Shown here: positions 51,525 through 63,362 of the stretch, piece after piece
Layout of the letters: every line of letters begins with the position of its first letter
Position numbering within the stretch: position 1 is the first letter of the stretch
Origin: Lelliottia nimipressuralis
Lineage (GTDB): Bacteria; Pseudomonadota; Gammaproteobacteria; Enterobacterales; Enterobacteriaceae
DNA: 64,000 bases
Direction: 5' to 3'
NCBI RefSeq assembly: GCF_004115925.1
Contig: NZ_SDDX01000013.1
Coordinates: 62,001 to 126,000, forward strand
Notes under the pieces: generated by a model
What the model was told of the DNA's origin: nothing
The model's database searches: none
Seen by the model: only the letters and a program-made list of their open reading frames with translations
Translations under genes and position numbers: made by a program

Positions 51525-52607
51525 TTAACGTACCTTCAGCGTGGCCAGGCCAATCAGGACCAGCATCAGCGAAATAATCCAGAAGCGCACAATCACGCGC
51601 GGTTCCGGCCAGCCTTTCAGTTCATAGTGGTGGTGAATCGGCGCCATGCGGAAGATGCGCTGACCGCGCAGCTTGAAGGAGCCGACCTGCAAAATTACCG
51701 AAAGGGTTTCAACCACAAACACGCCGCCCATAATCACCAGCAGGAACTCCTGACGCAGCAGTACGGCGATAATGCCGAGCGCGCCGCCCAGGGCCAGCGA
51801 ACCGACGTCGCCCATAAAGACCTGCGCCGGATAGGTGTTGAACCATAAGAAACCGAGGCCCGCGCCGACAATTGCCGTGCAGACAATCACCAGCTCACCG
51901 GCGTGGCGCAGATAAGGAATGTGCAGGTAGCTGGCAAAGTTCATGTTACCGCTCGCCCATGCCACCAGCGCAAAACCACCGGCGACAAACACGGTTGGCA
52001 TAATCGCCAGGCCATCGAGACCGTCGGTCAGGTTAACGGCGTTACCCGTTCCGACAATCACGAAGTAGGCCAGCAGGATGTAGAACAGGCCCAGCTGCGG
52101 CATCACATCTTTGAAGAACGGCACCACCAGCTCGGTCGCCGGCGTGTCTTTCCCTGCCAGATAGAGCGCAAATGCCACGCCGAGGGCAATGACCGACATC
52201 CAGAAATATTTCCAGCGGGCAATCAGGCCCTTGGTGTCTTTGCGCACCACTTTGCGATAGTCATCGACAAAACCGATAATGCCGTAGCCGATAAGAACGG
52301 TCAGCACGCACCAGACGTAAGGGTTTGACGGGTAAGCCCACAGCAGAACAGAAACGACAATGGCGGTGAGGATCATGATCCCCCCCATAGTCGGCGTGCC
52401 GCGTTTGCTGAAGTGTGATTCCGGACCGTCGTTACGCACGACCTGGCCAAAGGAGAGTTTTTGCAGACGGGCGATCATGCGCGGGCCCATCCACAAAGAG
52501 ATGAACAGCGCGGTCAGCAGGCTGACGATGGCGCGAAACGTCAGATAGGAAAAGACGTTAAAGCCTGAATAATATTTGACCAAATGTTCGGCCAGCCAAA
52601 CTAACAT
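51525..52607 (-). CDS. mraY: MraY, phospho-MurNAc-pentapeptide translocase
   Basis: MraY links UDP-MurNAc-pentapeptide to undecaprenyl phosphate, making lipid I. The 360-residue membrane protein has about ten spans. The family motifs are present: [16 protein letters not shown] (the paired aspartates), [13 protein letters not shown] and the cytoplasmic [12 protein letters not shown] near the end. Its start overlaps the murF 3' end by seven bases. Confidence 0.97.
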   Translation of the reverse strand: MLVWLAEHLVKYYSGFNVFSYLTFRAIVSLLTALFISLWMGPRMIARLQKLSFGQVVRNDGPESHFSKRGTPTMGGIMILTAIVVSVLLWAYPSNPYVWCVLTVLIGYGIIGFVDDYRKVVRKDTKGLIARWKYFWMSVIALGVAFALYLAGKDTPATELVVPFFKDVMPQLGLFYILLAYFVIVGTGNAVNLTDGLDGLAIMPTVFVAGGFALVAWASGNMNFASYLHIPYLRHAGELVIVCTAIVGAGLGFLWFNTYPAQVFMGDVGSLALGGALGIIAVLLRQEFLLVIMGGVFVVETLSVILQVGSFKLRGQRIFRMAPIHHHYELKGWPEPRVIVRFWIISLMLVLIGLATLKVR

Positions 52608-53959
52608 GTTCCGTTCTCCTGTAATGCGTGCACGACCTCTTCCATGGCGGCACTACGTGAACCTTTCACTAAAACCGTCACAATTTGGTGTTCTTTAACA
52701 AGCGTTTTAAGGCGCTCAATCAGCGCTGTTTTTTCTGCGAAATGCTCACCGACACCGCTCGCCTGGCTAATTGCCTGGCTCAGCGTCCCGGCGCTCAACA
52801 CCCGATCGATGCCAGACGCTTTTGCCGCTTCACCGACCTGGATGTGACAGGCTTCGCTCTCAACACCAAGCTCAGCCATGTCGCCCACCACCATCACGCG
52901 GTAGCCGGGCATTTCTGCCAACACCTGCACAGCGGCAGTCATGGAACCGACGTTAGCGTTGTAGGAGTCATCCAGCAGCAGTTTGTTTTCTGCGAGCTGA
53001 ACCGGGAACAGACGCCCCGGCACCGCTTTCAAATTCGCAAGACCGGCTTTGATCGCCTCATGCGTGGCACCCACCGCCATCGACAGCGCGGCAGCCGCCA
53101 GTGCGTTAGCGATGTTGTGGCGTCCCGGCAGTGGCAGTAAAACGTCCACGCCACCCGTCGGGGTCTGCAGCGTAAATTCGGTCCCGTGAGAGGTCACGTG
53201 GATGTTGGTCGCGGTGAAATCGCTGTTGGCCGCATTTGGCGAGAAACGCCAGGTTTTGCGAGAACCAATCACGCTTTTCCAGTTCAGCCAGTCGTTGTTA
53301 TCGGCATTCATAATGGCGATGCCGTCTTTCGGCAGACCGGTGTAGATCTCACCTTTGGCTTTTGCCACGCCTTCCAGCGAGCCAAAGCCTTCAAGATGTG
53401 CGGCGGCGAGGTTATTCACTAACGCCGCTTCAGGACGCGTCAGGCCGACGGTCCAGGCAATTTCGCCCTGGTGGTTGGCGCCTAATTCAATCACGGCGTA
53501 ATCGTATTCTTTCGTCAGACGCAGGAGCGTCATCGGTACGCCGATATCATTGTTCAAATTGCCTGCGGTATAGAGCGTGTTGCCGCACTGGCTCAGAATG
53601 GCCGCCGTCATCTCTTTTACGGAGGTTTTACCGGAAGAGCCGGTCAGTGCCACAACACGTGCCGGAACCTGCTGACGCACCCAAGCCGCCAGCTCGCCAA
53701 ACGCCAGACGGGTGTCTTTCACCACAATCTGCGGCAGGTCGATATCCAGCTTACGGCTAACCAGCAGCGCGCCGGCCCCGTTTTCTTTCGCCTGATCGGC
53801 AAAATCATGGGCGTCGAAGCGCTCGCCTTTCAGCGCCACAAACAGACAGCCCGCAGTGATTTTGCGGGTGTCGGTAGTTACGGCATCAATAGTCAGATCC
53901 TGGCCCAGCAGCTCGCCCTTGAGTAAAGAAGCAGCCTGGCTTAGCGTTGAGCTAATCAT
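52601..53959 (-). CDS. murF: MurF, D-Ala-D-Ala-adding ligase
   Basis: MurF joins D-Ala-D-Ala to the UDP-MurNAc-tripeptide, finishing the pentapeptide. The 452-residue protein has the ATP loop [14 protein letters not shown], the [12 protein letters not shown] segment, [13 protein letters not shown] and the C-terminal [12 protein letters not shown]. The length matches E. coli. It overlaps murE by four bases. Confidence 0.97.
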   Translation of the reverse strand: MISSTLSQAASLLKGELLGQDLTIDAVTTDTRKITAGCLFVALKGERFDAHDFADQAKENGAGALLVSRKLDIDLPQIVVKDTRLAFGELAAWVRQQVPARVVALTGSSGKTSVKEMTAAILSQCGNTLYTAGNLNNDIGVPMTLLRLTKEYDYAVIELGANHQGEIAWTVGLTRPEAALVNNLAAAHLEGFGSLEGVAKAKGEIYTGLPKDGIAIMNADNNDWLNWKSVIGSRKTWRFSPNAANSDFTATNIHVTSHGTEFTLQTPTGGVDVLLPLPGRHNIANALAAAALSMAVGATHEAIKAGLANLKAVPGRLFPVQLAENKLLLDDSYNANVGSMTAAVQVLAEMPGYRVMVVGDMAELGVESEACHIQVGEAAKASGIDRVLSAGTLSQAISQASGVGEHFAEKTALIERLKTLVKEHQIVTVLVKGSRSAAMEEVVHALQENGTC

Positions 53960-55443
53960 GCCACCACTCCCAGCAGGCGTGCCGCTGTGACGCGATCCGA
54001 GTAATCCAGGCGACGTGCGCCGACGATCTGGTAATCTTCGTGGCCTTTACCGGCCAGCAGCACAACGTCGTTCTCTTTAGCCTGCATGATGGTATTCGTC
54101 ACCGCTTCAGCACGGCCTTCCATCACACGTGCACGCCCGGCATCGAGCATACCCGCGAGAATATCGTTGATAATCGCGCGCGGCTCTTCGGTACGCGGGT
54201 TGTCATCTGTCACCACCGGAATATCCGCGAACTGCTCGGCAATCGCCCCCATCAGTGGACGCTTACCTTTGTCTCGATCCCCGCCACAGCCAAACACGCA
54301 CCACAGTTTACCGGTGCAGTGCAGACGGGCCGCCTGCAGCGCTTTTTCCAGCGCATCCGGGGTGTGAGCGTAATCGACGACAACCGTTGGTTTGCCCGGT
54401 GCGCTAAACACTTCCATGCGGCCACAAACGGGTTGCAGACGCGCGGCGGTTTTCAGCAGTTCGGCCAGCGGATAACCCAGCGCCAGCAACGTCGCCAGCG
54501 CCAGCAGCAGATTGCTGACGTTAAAGGCGCCCATCAGGCGGCTTTCGATTTCGCCTTCGCCCCAGGTGGAGTCAAAGCGAATCGTTGCGCCGCTATCGTG
54601 ATACTTCACGTCCGTCGCTTTCAGCCAGCGGCCATGACAGTTCGGATTAATGTGGTCTTCCATCGACACAGCAACCGCATCCGGCAGCTTAGCCAGCCAG
54701 CGGCGGCCCACTTCATCGTCAGCGTTAACAATCGCCTGACCGCAGTGGTGCGTGGAATAAAGCAGCCATTTCGCAGCTTCGTAGCTTTCCATGTCGCCGT
54801 GATAATCAAGGTGATCGCGGCTCAGGTTGGTAAAGACCGATGCCGCAAATTTCAGGGCGGCCACGCGGTGCTGGACCAGACCGTGAGAAGAGACTTCCAT
54901 CGCAGCGAAGGTCGCGCCCTGCCCTGCCAGACCGGCAAGTACATGCTGCACGTCTACCGCAGAGCCGGTGGTGTTTTCCGTCGGGTTTACTTTGCCCAAC
55001 AGACCGTTGCCAACGGTGCCCATTACTGCACTGGTTTCACCCAGCAGCTCGGCCCACTGCGCCATCAGCTGCGTGGTGGTGGTTTTACCGTTGGTGCCCG
55101 TGACGCCAACCAGACGCAACCGATCGGACGGCTCATCATAAAAACGTCCCGCAAGGGCCGAGAGACGCTCGTTTAACTGGCTGAGATAGATGACCGGTAC
55201 GCCGTGCATTTCACGGACTTCGCCGTCGGTTGCCTCATCTTTTGCCTCAGCAATAATGGCAGCTACACCTTGCGCTATCGCCTGCGGGATATACCGACGC
55301 CCGTCCGCCTGATGACCGACTACTGCTACAAAAAGATCGCCCGACGCAGCCATACGGCTGTCGAGTACCATCTCCCGCAGTTCTCGCGCGGGCAGCGTTT
55401 GCACCCACGGAGCAAGAAGGTCGCGCAAATTACGATCTGCCAC
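53956..55443 (-). CDS. murE: MurE, meso-diaminopimelate-adding ligase
   Basis: MurE adds the third stem residue. The 495-residue protein has the ATP loop [14 protein letters not shown]. The DNPRTEEP motif near the C-terminus shows that it uses meso-diaminopimelate rather than lysine, as expected for a Gram-negative. It starts 14 bases inside the 3' end of ftsI, the largest overlap in the cluster and the same arrangement as E. coli. Confidence 0.97.
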   Translation of the reverse strand: MADRNLRDLLAPWVQTLPARELREMVLDSRMAASGDLFVAVVGHQADGRRYIPQAIAQGVAAIIAEAKDEATDGEVREMHGVPVIYLSQLNERLSALAGRFYDEPSDRLRLVGVTGTNGKTTTTQLMAQWAELLGETSAVMGTVGNGLLGKVNPTENTTGSAVDVQHVLAGLAGQGATFAAMEVSSHGLVQHRVAALKFAASVFTNLSRDHLDYHGDMESYEAAKWLLYSTHHCGQAIVNADDEVGRRWLAKLPDAVAVSMEDHINPNCHGRWLKATDVKYHDSGATIRFDSTWGEGEIESRLMGAFNVSNLLLALATLLALGYPLAELLKTAARLQPVCGRMEVFSAPGKPTVVVDYAHTPDALEKALQAARLHCTGKLWCVFGCGGDRDKGKRPLMGAIAEQFADIPVVTDDNPRTEEPRAIINDILAGMLDAGRARVMEGRAEAVTNTIMQAKENDVVLLAGKGHEDYQIVGARRLDYSDRVTAARLLGVVA

Positions 55444-57196
55444 CTGTTCCCTCGCCTTGATTAGTTACAAATTCATTTTTATCGCCCGTGGCCAGCGCAT
55501 CAGGCTCGATGTTCATGGTGCGTAACACACCGCCCATGATGGCACCGAACACTGGCGCGGAGACGGCGCCGCCGTAGTATTTACCCGCCTGTGGATCGTT
55601 AATGACGACCACCAGCGCAAAACGCGGATTGCTGGCAGGCGCGACGCCTGCGGTGTAAGCAATGTATTTGTTGATGTAGCGGCCGTCCGGCCCCACTTTT
55701 TTCGCGGTACCGGTTTTAATCGCGATGCGATAGCCCTTGATGGCGGCTTTTACGCCACCGCCGCCCGGCAAGGCGACGCTCTCCATCATGTGCACGACGG
55801 TACGCACGGTAGCTTCCGGGAAGATACGCTCGCCGGGAACCGGTGGATCAACTTTGGTAATCGACAGCGGGCGATAGACCCCGTAGCTGCCAATCGTTGC
55901 GTAGACTCGCGCTAACTGTAACGGCGTTACCATTAGCCCGTAGCCGAAAGAGAAGGTGGCCCTCTCTATGTCAGACCACCGTTGTTTTTGAGGATATAAG
56001 CCACTGCGTTCTCCGACCAACCCCAAATTGGTCGCCTTTCCTAGCCCAAAACGTGAGTAAGTCTCTACTAACGCTGAGGACGGCATCGCTAACGCCAGCT
56101 TTGAAACACCGACGTTACTCGACTTCTGCAAAACCCCGGTCAGGGTCAATTCGCTGTAACGCGCCACGTCTTTGATTTCGTGACCGTTAATTCGGTAAGG
56201 GATCGTATTCAGAACGGTATTTTCGTTGACGATGCCACGCTGAAGCGCAGTCATCACCACCATCGGTTTGACGGTCGAACCGGGCTCGAAGACGTCAGTG
56301 ATGGTACGGTTACGCATCACATCTTTTTGCGTCCCCGTCAGGTTATTTGGGTTATAGGACGGGCTGTTGGCCATCGCCAGCACTTCACCGGTGCTGACAT
56401 CCACCAGCACGGCGCTGCCGGATTCGGCTTTGTTGAACGCCACGGCGTTGTTCAGCTCGCGGTAAACCAGCGCCTGCAGGCGTTCATCGATACTCAGGGC
56501 CAGGTTGTGCGCGGCCTGACTGTCGGTTGAGGAGATATCCTCAATCACGCGGCCATAGCGGTCTTTACGCACCACGCGCTCACCCGGCTGACCCGTTAGC
56601 CATTTATCAAAGCTCTTTTCGACCCCTTCGATCCCCTGGCTATCAACGTTGGTGAAGCCAATGAGGTGAGCGGTCACTTCTCCCGACGGGTAATAACGGC
56701 GCGATTCTTCGCGCAGATGGATGCCCGGCAGTTTCAGTTTCTTGATGTAATCGGCCATATCAGGGTTTACCTGACGCGCCAGATAGATAAAGCGCCCTTT
56801 CGGGTTTGCGTTAACGCGGGCCGCCATCTGATCGAGCGGCATTTTCAACGCATCGGCCAGCGCCTTCCAGCGGTTATCGAGGGTCACCCCCCCGGCGTCA
56901 TGCAGTTCTTTCGGATCGGCCCAGATCGCTTTCACCGGCACACTCACCGCCAGCGGGCGACCAGAACGGTCAGTGATCAGCCCGCGAGAAGTGGAGACCT
57001 CCTGCACGCGCAGGGAGCGCATGTCGCCCTGACGCACCAGCATGTCCGGTGCAATAATTTGCAACCACGCCGCACGGCCCAGCAGGAACACCAGCGCCAG
57101 TAAAATACAGCCACAAAGCAACGCAAAACGCCAACTCACAAAGTTGGCCTGTTCTTCCTGACGTTTCGGTTTTTGCGTTTTCGCCGCTGCTCTCAT
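55430..57196 (-). CDS. ftsI: FtsI (PBP3), septal transpeptidase
   Basis: FtsI cross-links septal peptidoglycan and is the target of aztreonam-type beta-lactams. The 588-residue protein has one N-terminal span ([19 protein letters not shown], about 26-44), a pedestal domain and a transpeptidase domain. The catalytic motifs are STVK with Ser307, SSN (KSSNVG) and KTGTAKK. The C-terminal [15 protein letters not shown] resembles the tail removed by Prc in E. coli. It lies 15 bases after ftsL. Confidence 0.97.
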   Translation of the reverse strand: MRAAAKTQKPKRQEEQANFVSWRFALLCGCILLALVFLLGRAAWLQIIAPDMLVRQGDMRSLRVQEVSTSRGLITDRSGRPLAVSVPVKAIWADPKELHDAGGVTLDNRWKALADALKMPLDQMAARVNANPKGRFIYLARQVNPDMADYIKKLKLPGIHLREESRRYYPSGEVTAHLIGFTNVDSQGIEGVEKSFDKWLTGQPGERVVRKDRYGRVIEDISSTDSQAAHNLALSIDERLQALVYRELNNAVAFNKAESGSAVLVDVSTGEVLAMANSPSYNPNNLTGTQKDVMRNRTITDVFEPGSTVKPMVVMTALQRGIVNENTVLNTIPYRINGHEIKDVARYSELTLTGVLQKSSNVGVSKLALAMPSSALVETYSRFGLGKATNLGLVGERSGLYPQKQRWSDIERATFSFGYGLMVTPLQLARVYATIGSYGVYRPLSITKVDPPVPGERIFPEATVRTVVHMMESVALPGGGGVKAAIKGYRIAIKTGTAKKVGPDGRYINKYIAYTAGVAPASNPRFALVVVINDPQAGKYYGGAVSAPVFGAIMGGVLRTMNIEPDALATGDKNEFVTNQGEGTGGRS

Positions 57197-57211
57197 GCGT
57201 CGCGTGTTCCC

Positions 57212-57577
57212 TTATTTTTGTACTACAATATTTTCCTGCGAAGGATCAACATGCTGCAGCTGCAGCTTTTCCGTTGCGATCCGTTCAACCCGGCTGTGAT
57301 CGCCGAGCGCGTTTTCTTCAAGAATCAGGTTTCGCCATTCGATATCCAGCGCATCGCGTTCCAGCACCATCTGCTCGCGTTGCGCGGTCAATAAACGGGT
57401 ATGGTGCGCGGTGGTCACCACCGTCACAGCCGTCACAATGATGCAAATGAACAGGCAGAGTGGCAGCTTCCCAAACCGCAAGAGATCGTCGCCGATCACG
57501 CCAGGCAAGGCATGGCGCTCGTTGCTTCCTAACGATCCTTTAACCTTGCTTAAGGTCTCTGTCACTCTGCTGATCAT
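57212..57577 (-). CDS. ftsL: FtsL, bitopic division protein
   Basis: The 121-residue protein joins FtsQ and FtsB and activates FtsWI. A cytoplasmic tail of about 36 residues precedes the span ([21 protein letters not shown], about 38-58), followed by a periplasmic coiled coil ([24 protein letters not shown]). Its start overlaps the end of rsmH by four bases. Confidence 0.95.
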   Translation of the reverse strand: MISRVTETLSKVKGSLGSNERHALPGVIGDDLLRFGKLPLCLFICIIVTAVTVVTTAHHTRLLTAQREQMVLERDALDIEWRNLILEENALGDHSRVERIATEKLQLQHVDPSQENIVVQK

Positions 57578-58515
57578 GCGTTCGTCCTCTCTGCAATGCG
57601 CAGCACTGAACTACGGGCACGTGGATTCTCTGCCACCTCTTCTTCGCCCGGCATCAACTTGCCTACTACTCGCAACTGACGGCCACCCAGCTTCCTGAGT
57701 TGCTCTTCCGTCATCGGCAGTCCAGCGGGCACCTGAGGACCGCGGCTTTGTTCACGCATAAAGCGCTTCACAATACGGTCTTCCAGCGAGTGGAAGCTGA
57801 TGATGGATAGCCGCCCACCTGGGGCCAGCACGCCGAGCGAGCTTTTTAGCGCCTGCTCTATCTCCTCCAGTTCACTGTTTACCCAGATGCGCACCGCCTG
57901 GAAGGTACGGGTCGCGGGATGTTTGAATTTGTCTTTGACCGGCGTTGCCGCGGTCACAACTTCTGCCAGCTCTTTAGTACGCGTCATCGGCTCGATGCGG
58001 TTACGCTCCACGATACCGCGCGCGATACGCTTGCCGAAACGCTCTTCGCCGAAGGTTTTGATCACCCAAGCGATGTCAGCTTCGTCAGCTGTTTGCAGCC
58101 ATTCTGCCGCAGACTGACCGCGAGTCGGGTCCATACGCATATCCAGCGGCCCGTCACGCATAAAGGAAAAACCGCGTTCTGCATCATCAAGCTGTGGTGA
58201 AGAGACGCCAAGATCGAGAAGAATACCGTCGATCTTGCCCGTCAGGCCGCGCTCGGCGACATAATCCGCCAGCGCAGAGAAAGGTCCATGGACGATGGAA
58301 AAGCGTGGATCATCGATGGTCTTCGCCACGGCAATTGCCTGCGGATCGCGATCGATTGCCAGTAAGCGGCCTTCCGCTCCCAGTTGGGAGAGGATCAGAC
58401 GCGAGTGACCACCGCGACCAAAGGTTCCATCGATATAGATGCCATCAGGACGAATATTCAGGCCGTTGACAGCCTCATCCAGTAGCACCGTTGTATGTTT
58501 ATAATTTTCCATCAT
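57574..58515 (-). CDS. rsmH: RsmH (MraW), 16S rRNA C1402 N4-methyltransferase
   Basis: RsmH methylates N4 of C1402 in the ribosomal P site. The 313-residue protein has the SAM-binding loop [16 protein letters not shown], the [20 protein letters not shown] segment and [13 protein letters not shown] of the family. Translation begins two bases after mraZ. The length matches E. coli. Confidence 0.96.
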   Translation of the reverse strand: MMENYKHTTVLLDEAVNGLNIRPDGIYIDGTFGRGGHSRLILSQLGAEGRLLAIDRDPQAIAVAKTIDDPRFSIVHGPFSALADYVAERGLTGKIDGILLDLGVSSPQLDDAERGFSFMRDGPLDMRMDPTRGQSAAEWLQTADEADIAWVIKTFGEERFGKRIARGIVERNRIEPMTRTKELAEVVTAATPVKDKFKHPATRTFQAVRIWVNSELEEIEQALKSSLGVLAPGGRLSIISFHSLEDRIVKRFMREQSRGPQVPAGLPMTEEQLRKLGGRQLRVVGKLMPGEEEVAENPRARSSVLRIAERTNA

Positions 58516-58517
58516 AT

Positions 58518-58976
58518 TTATAGAGACAAGTCCTGCAATCGATCCGACAACACTGCGGATTCAGACTGCTCAGCGTCGATATCTTCCTTGACCTGTTGAT
58601 ACCAGGTCGTTTCATCCCACAGTTCAAACTTGTTGAACTGCCCGACCAGCATCACTTCTTTTGTCAGACCAGCATGCTGGCGCAACACAGGCGCTATCAA
58701 TAATCGTCCTGCGTTATCCATCTGACATTCACTGGCATGTCCCAATAACAACCGCTGTACGCGGCGTTCCTGCGGATTCATGCTCGACAGTCGCGACAGC
58801 TTTTGCTCAATAATTTCCCATTCGGGCAAGGTGTAAAGCAGCAGGCAGGGGTGGTTGATGTCAATGGTGCAAACCATTTGACCAGACGCGCTTTCGATCA
58901 GCTGATCGCGATATCGGGTTGGTACCGATAAACGCCCTTTGCTGTCGAGATTGACCAACGCCGCCCCACGGAACAT
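58518..58976 (-). CDS. mraZ: MraZ, transcriptional regulator of the dcw cluster
   Basis: MraZ is a ring-forming AbrB-fold protein that represses its own promoter, and so the head of the division/cell-wall cluster. The start [23 protein letters not shown] (58976) gives 152 residues as in E. coli; the frame is open 12 codons further, but that part is leader DNA containing the operator. Two SpoVT/AbrB repeats with DSKGRLSVP and [10 protein letters not shown] are visible. Three TGGG-type boxes lie immediately upstream. Confidence 0.96.
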   Translation of the reverse strand: MFRGAALVNLDSKGRLSVPTRYRDQLIESASGQMVCTIDINHPCLLLYTLPEWEIIEQKLSRLSSMNPQERRVQRLLLGHASECQMDNAGRLLIAPVLRQHAGLTKEVMLVGQFNKFELWDETTWYQQVKEDIDAEQSESAVLSDRLQDLSL

Positions 58977-58994
58977 GCCAGCCTCACCCCTTAT

Positions 58995-59019
58995 CACCAC
59001 TTTAACCCACAAATTCCCA
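58995..59019 (-). promoter_or_regulatory. MraZ operator repeats
   Basis: On the minus strand TGGGA (59015-59019), TGGGT (59005-59009) and TGGTG (58995-58999) occur at exact 10-base spacing. This is the MraZ target described in E. coli (TGGGN repeats with 5-base gaps). They lie between the expected start point and the mraZ ATG. Confidence 0.88.
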
Positions 59020-59027
59020 CATAAAGG

Positions 59028-59057
59028 AGTTTACGGAGCGAAGGAAAAGCTTGTCAA
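59028..59057 (-). promoter_or_regulatory. Main promoter of the dcw cluster (Pmra)
   Basis: -35 TTGACA (59052-59057), an 18-base spacer and -10 TAAACT (59028-59033) on the minus strand. The start would be near 59021, directly ahead of the MraZ boxes. Confidence 0.85.
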
Positions 59058-59548
59058 GCCAGGACTACCGCGATACAGGACGGAAAGCCCCCTATTTACG
59101 GACATAACCCAACTTGATTAATTACTGCACAACTGGCGAGGCAAAATTAACGTCATGAATATTTGTAAGAAAAAAAACAGATATGCATTCGAATGTTAAA
59201 AATCACTCCATACCACCACGGGCAAATATAAAGTGTCAGTTTGCGACGCGGGCGGCATTTTAAGACATTACGCACGGGGATAACAGCGCCAGATTCACCG
59301 GAGAAGCGTGAATACACAAGACCTGGCACGCAGGTGGGCATCAAAGAAGAAAAAATGGCTGATAATTCAGCATGAGAGGAGGCTTTGTAACAAAACAATA
59401 CAAAAAAGAGTGCTTACTGTTGCCGAAATAACCTTAAAAAGGCTCCGATGAATGCAATATGAATTAATAAGAATAGCAGGCTATGAATCTTAGAGAATTA
59501 TCCTAATTTTAGTCCGGATATTATTTGCCGTGATAATGAGAAACAATC

Positions 59549-59567
59549 AGGGCAGTTGACCTGCCCT
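59549..59567 (-). terminator. Terminator of cra
   Basis: AGGGCAG pairs with CTGCCCT around a 5-base loop, 11 bases after the cra stop. On the minus strand GATTGTTTCTC follows, a moderate U run. Confidence 0.6.
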
Positions 59568-59577
59568 AAAATGATAA

Positions 59578-60582
59578 TTAACGACGATTCAATACACCGC
59601 GTCGATAGAGATTACGTTTGATACGCGTCAGCCCTGGTTTTGGCTTGCGCGGTTCATCCAGACTCGCCAGCACAATCTCCAGTACGCGCTCAGCCACGTC
59701 ACGATGACGCTGGGCTACGGCCAGCACCGGACACTGCAGGAAATCGAGCAGTTCGTTATCCCCAAAGGTCGCAATAGCCAGCTCAGAAGGGAGTTTCCCT
59801 TCGCGGCGCAGCGTCACGTCCATCACGCCCTGTAACAGCGCGAAAGAGGTAGTGAACAACGCCTGAGGCATCGGGTGCGTCTCGAGCCATTTCTCAAACA
59901 GCTGCGCCGCGGCTTCGCGCTCGTAGCTGTTAGCGTAGAGATAGTGCACTTCACGCGGATCGTCTTTCCAGGCAGTACGGAACCCCTGCTCGCGCAGGAA
60001 GCTGACGGACAGCTCCGGCAGCGCGCCAAGGTAGAGAACGGTTTCTGCCGGGAAGGTACGCAGCTCGGCGGCCAGCATCTCGGCATCATCTTGATCGGCG
60101 CCCACGACGCTGGTGAAGTGCTCGCGGTCCAGCGCACGATCCAGCGCGACGATCGGGAACGAGCCATTCGCCCAGCGCTGATAGAAAGGGTGCTCTGGTG
60201 GCAGAGAGGTGGAAACAATGATCGCGTCGACCTGGCGCTGAAGCAGATGCTCAATGCAGCGCATCTCGTTATCGGGCTGATCTTCCGAGCAGGCGATCAG
60301 CAGCTGATAGCCACGCTGGCGCGCCTGACGTTCGAGGTAGTTCGCAATACGGGTATAGCTGGTGTTTTCCAGATCCGGAATAACCAGACCAATAGATCGG
60401 GTGCGCCCGGCACGTAGCCCGGCCGCGACAGCATTCGGATGGTAGTTATGCTCACGAACCACCGCCATGACTTTTTCAACGGTTTTGTCGCTAACACGGT
60501 ACTGCTTTGCTTTACCGTTAATCACATAGCTCGCCGTAGTTCGTGACACGCCGGCTAGCCGGGCGATTTCATCCAGTTTCAC
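59578..60582 (-). CDS. cra: Cra (FruR), catabolite repressor/activator
   Basis: Cra is the LacI-family regulator that senses glycolytic flux through fructose phosphates. It represses glycolytic genes and activates gluconeogenic ones. The 334-residue protein has the N-terminal helix-turn-helix and hinge [38 protein letters not shown] and a periplasmic-binding-protein-like effector domain. The length equals that of E. coli. A Cra-like site is seen upstream of acnB in this same window. Confidence 0.97.
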   Translation of the reverse strand: MKLDEIARLAGVSRTTASYVINGKAKQYRVSDKTVEKVMAVVREHNYHPNAVAAGLRAGRTRSIGLVIPDLENTSYTRIANYLERQARQRGYQLLIACSEDQPDNEMRCIEHLLQRQVDAIIVSTSLPPEHPFYQRWANGSFPIVALDRALDREHFTSVVGADQDDAEMLAAELRTFPAETVLYLGALPELSVSFLREQGFRTAWKDDPREVHYLYANSYEREAAAQLFEKWLETHPMPQALFTTSFALLQGVMDVTLRREGKLPSELAIATFGDNELLDFLQCPVLAVAQRHRDVAERVLEIVLASLDEPRKPKPGLTRIKRNLYRRGVLNRR

Positions 60583-60708
60583 AATTGCCCCTTAAACGAA
60601 ATAAAAGAGTCCATGGCCTTGTCAGGTTTATGGTTATATCTTTTAACATCTAAACGCAGAATAGTCGTTGCGGCAACCGCTTTTCTCTCCCTTAGGGTCC
60701 GTTTAGGC

Positions 60709-60738
60709 AAAAAAAAAACCCGGCTTTGCAGACCGGGT
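60709..60738 (-). terminator. Terminator of ilvIH
   Basis: ACCCGG (60718-60723) pairs with CCGGGT (60733-60738). On the minus strand a run of ten T residues follows. It lies 26 bases after the ilvH stop. Confidence 0.9.
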
Positions 60739-60763
60739 CGAAAGAGGCGAACTTTTTTGACGA

Positions 60764-61255
60764 CTAACGCATAATTTTATCGCCGCGAGACAAGCCCACG
60801 ACACCCGAGCGCGCCACCTCAACAATTTTGGCGACATCACGCACGGAGGCCAGAAACGCATCGAGTTTATCGCTGGTTCCGGCAAGCTGAACAGTATAGA
60901 TAGAAGGCGTCACGTCAATGATCTGCCCACGGAAAATATCCGCGTTGCGTTTGACCTCTTCGCGTCCATATCCGCTGGCCTGAATTTTGACCAACATCAC
61001 TTCGCGCTCAACGTACGCCCCCTGCCCTAATTCACTCACTCGCAGCACATCCACTAATTTATGCAGCTGCTTTTCAATTTGCTCAAGGACTTTCGCATCA
61101 CCAACGGTCTGAATAGTCATCCGCGACAGCGTCGGATCGTCCGTCGGTGCCACGGTCAGGCTTTCAATGTTGTAACCGCGCTGGGCGAAAAGCCCAATGA
61201 CGCGCGATAACGCGCCCGATTCGTTTTCCAGAAGTACAGATAATATCCGGCGCAT
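60764..61255 (-). CDS. ilvH: IlvH, regulatory subunit of acetolactate synthase III
   Basis: IlvH binds valine through its ACT domain and gives IlvI feedback control. The start [23 protein letters not shown] (61255) gives 163 residues, as in E. coli. The N-terminal ACT domain (1-76) contains the conserved [26 protein letters not shown]. Its ATG shares one base with the ilvI stop (TGATG), so the two are coupled. Confidence 0.96.
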   Translation of the reverse strand: MRRILSVLLENESGALSRVIGLFAQRGYNIESLTVAPTDDPTLSRMTIQTVGDAKVLEQIEKQLHKLVDVLRVSELGQGAYVEREVMLVKIQASGYGREEVKRNADIFRGQIIDVTPSIYTVQLAGTSDKLDAFLASVRDVAKIVEVARSGVVGLSRGDKIMR

Positions 61256-62979
61256 CAGGTTCTCTCCGTTTTGCTCAACCACATTTCATCCATACCGCCG
61301 CCGCGAATATGCATCGGGTAGACGTGCTCCGTCCCATCGACGATCACATCCACAAAGACCAGGCGGTTGTTCCTGACGTGCTCCAGCGCTTCGCCGAGCT
61401 TCGCTTCCAGTTCATTCGGATCGCTGACACGCATGCCGACGTGGCCATAGGCTTCCGCCACGCGCACAAAGTCCGGCAGCGATTTCATGTAGGACTGGGA
61501 GTGACGACCGGAATAGATCATGTCCTGCCACTGCTTGACCATGCCCAGGTAGCCGTTATTCAGATTCAGGACCAGCACCGGGAGATCGTACTGCAACGCG
61601 GTAGAAAGCTCCTGAATGTTCATCTGGATACTGCCATCGCCGGTCACGCACACGACGATCTCATCCGGGAGCGCGAGTTTGACGCCTAATGCAGCAGGCA
61701 GCCCAAACCCCATGGTGCCCAGACCGCCGGAATTTATCCAGTGGCGCGGTTTATCAAACGGGTAGTAGAGGGCGGCAAACATCTGATGCTGGCCCACATC
61801 CGAGGTGACGTAGGCATCCCCTTTTGTCAGTCGCCAGATCGTTTCGATCACCGCCTGCGGCTTAATGTGTTCGCTTTGCGTGTCATATTTCAGGCATTGA
61901 CGCCCACGCCACTGCTCAATCTGCTGCCACCAGTCGCGAATGTCATCCAGCGGCTGCGCGGCAGGCTCTTGCGCCAGCAGATCCAGCATCTGTTCCAGCA
62001 CCTGCAGCGCATCGCCGACAATCGGCACATCGGCAGGAACCGTTTTGGAAATAGAGGTCGGGTCGATATCAATGTGCAGCACCGTCGCATTCGGACAGTA
62101 CTTCGCCAGATTGTTGGTGGTGCGATCGTCAAAGCGCACGCCGACGGCAAAAATCACATCGGAATTGTGCATGGTCATATTGGCTTCATAGGTGCCATGC
62201 ATACCCAACATACCCAGCGCCTGACGATGCGTGGCCGGAAAAGCACCCAACCCCATCAACGATGAAGCTACAGGCAAGTTTAATTTTTCGATTAATTCGC
62301 GCAGCTGCGTATGACAGTGGGCATTCACAGCACCACCGCCGACGTAGACCACCGGTTTTTTCGCCGCAATCAGCGTTTGCAGCGCGCGTTTAATTTGGCC
62401 TTTATGCCCCTGGGTCGTTGGATTATAGGAGCGCATGCTCACGGAATCGGGCCAGACGTAAGGGAGTTTATTGGTCGGATTCAAAATATCTTTTGGTAGA
62501 TCGACCACCACCGGGCCAGGACGTCCACTGGCCGCCAGCCAGAAGGCTTTTTTCAGCACCCCTGGAATGTCTTCCGTTTGTTTGACCAGGAAGCTGTGCT
62601 TCACCACCGGTCGGGAGATCCCCACCATGTCGCACTCCTGAAAGGCGTCGTAACCAATCAGCGAAGTGGCAACCTGTCCGGATAAAATGACCAGTGGGAT
62701 GGAATCCATGTAGGCGGTGGCAATGCCGGTAATGGCGTTAGTTGCCCCAGGCCCTGAGGTGACGAGCACCACGCCCACCTCTCCGGTGGCACGTGCCAGA
62801 CCATCAGCCATATGCACAGCGGCTTGCTCATGACGCACCAGCACATGATCGATACCGCCGACGGTGTGTAACGCATCGTAAATATCGAGGACCGCGCCTC
62901 CGGGATAACCGAATACTTGCTTGACGCCCTGATCGATAAGTGACCGGACGACCATTTCGGCGCCAGACAACATCTCCAT
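61255..62979 (-). CDS. ilvI: IlvI, catalytic subunit of acetolactate synthase III
   Basis: IlvI is the thiamine-diphosphate enzyme that starts valine, leucine and isoleucine synthesis. The 574-residue protein has the active-site Glu in [14 protein letters not shown], the FAD-type middle domain ([11 protein letters not shown]) and the TPP motif [29 protein letters not shown]. The length matches E. coli. It heads ilvIH and is in the same direction as leuO upstream. E. coli ilvIH is activated by Lrp. Confidence 0.97.
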   Translation of the reverse strand: MEMLSGAEMVVRSLIDQGVKQVFGYPGGAVLDIYDALHTVGGIDHVLVRHEQAAVHMADGLARATGEVGVVLVTSGPGATNAITGIATAYMDSIPLVILSGQVATSLIGYDAFQECDMVGISRPVVKHSFLVKQTEDIPGVLKKAFWLAASGRPGPVVVDLPKDILNPTNKLPYVWPDSVSMRSYNPTTQGHKGQIKRALQTLIAAKKPVVYVGGGAVNAHCHTQLRELIEKLNLPVASSLMGLGAFPATHRQALGMLGMHGTYEANMTMHNSDVIFAVGVRFDDRTTNNLAKYCPNATVLHIDIDPTSISKTVPADVPIVGDALQVLEQMLDLLAQEPAAQPLDDIRDWWQQIEQWRGRQCLKYDTQSEHIKPQAVIETIWRLTKGDAYVTSDVGQHQMFAALYYPFDKPRHWINSGGLGTMGFGLPAALGVKLALPDEIVVCVTGDGSIQMNIQELSTALQYDLPVLVLNLNNGYLGMVKQWQDMIYSGRHSQSYMKSLPDFVRVAEAYGHVGMRVSDPNELEAKLGEALEHVRNNRLVFVDVIVDGTEHVYPMHIRGGGMDEMWLSKTERT

Positions 62980-63308
62980 GGTTTGCCTCCAGGCTTCTTG
63001 TTATAGACGAACAGAGGAATTCATTTCCTCGCCGTCTTGCTTTCCAGGGTTTCCCCTGTCTTTCATTTTTGCAGAGTGACCTTCACCTTAACCGCTCCCC
63101 ATGAGGCAGGCAATCAGCAAACGGAGGCGCGAAAAGAGGCGTAAAAGCAGAATACACAGGCATTATGACAAGATATGGTGAATTCCACTGGAATACACTT
63201 TTGTGATGATGGTTCATCGCTTAAATAGGCGGGGAATCAGTAATTCATCTATTTTTGCATGGAAAAAAGCGAAAGGAAAAATTCAATTCAGAATAAAATA
63301 CTACCCAT
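62980..63308. other. ilvI upstream region
   Basis: The ilvI promoter and the Lrp sites known in E. coli must lie here. The part above 63150 is AT-rich, as expected. I cannot place the individual Lrp sites with confidence, and no coding frame is evident. Confidence 0.45.
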
Positions 63309-63354
63309 TAAAAAAATAACAGGATAAACCGGATGCATTGCACCGATTTATCCT
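63309..63354 (-). terminator. Terminator of leuO
   Basis: On the minus strand AGGATAAATCGG pairs with CCGGTTTATCCT (one G-U pair) around a 10-base loop. GTTATTTTTTT follows. It lies 8 bases after the leuO stop. Confidence 0.87.
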
Positions 63355-63362
63355 GATGTGGA

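Larger units (their letters stand above)
58977..59577. other. mraZ-cra intergenic region
   Basis: This 601-base stretch holds the mra promoter and MraZ boxes at its left end and the cra terminator at its right end. The middle, about 59070-59540, has no gene I can support; an 81-codon frame there has a cysteine-scattered composition unlike the neighbouring genes. Confidence 0.6.

Noticed and set aside
59153-59398. An 81-codon frame between mraZ and cra
   Set aside because: No ribosome site, no recognisable family, unlikely composition (MFCYKASSHAELSAIFSSL...), and the region is non-coding in E. coli as far as I know.
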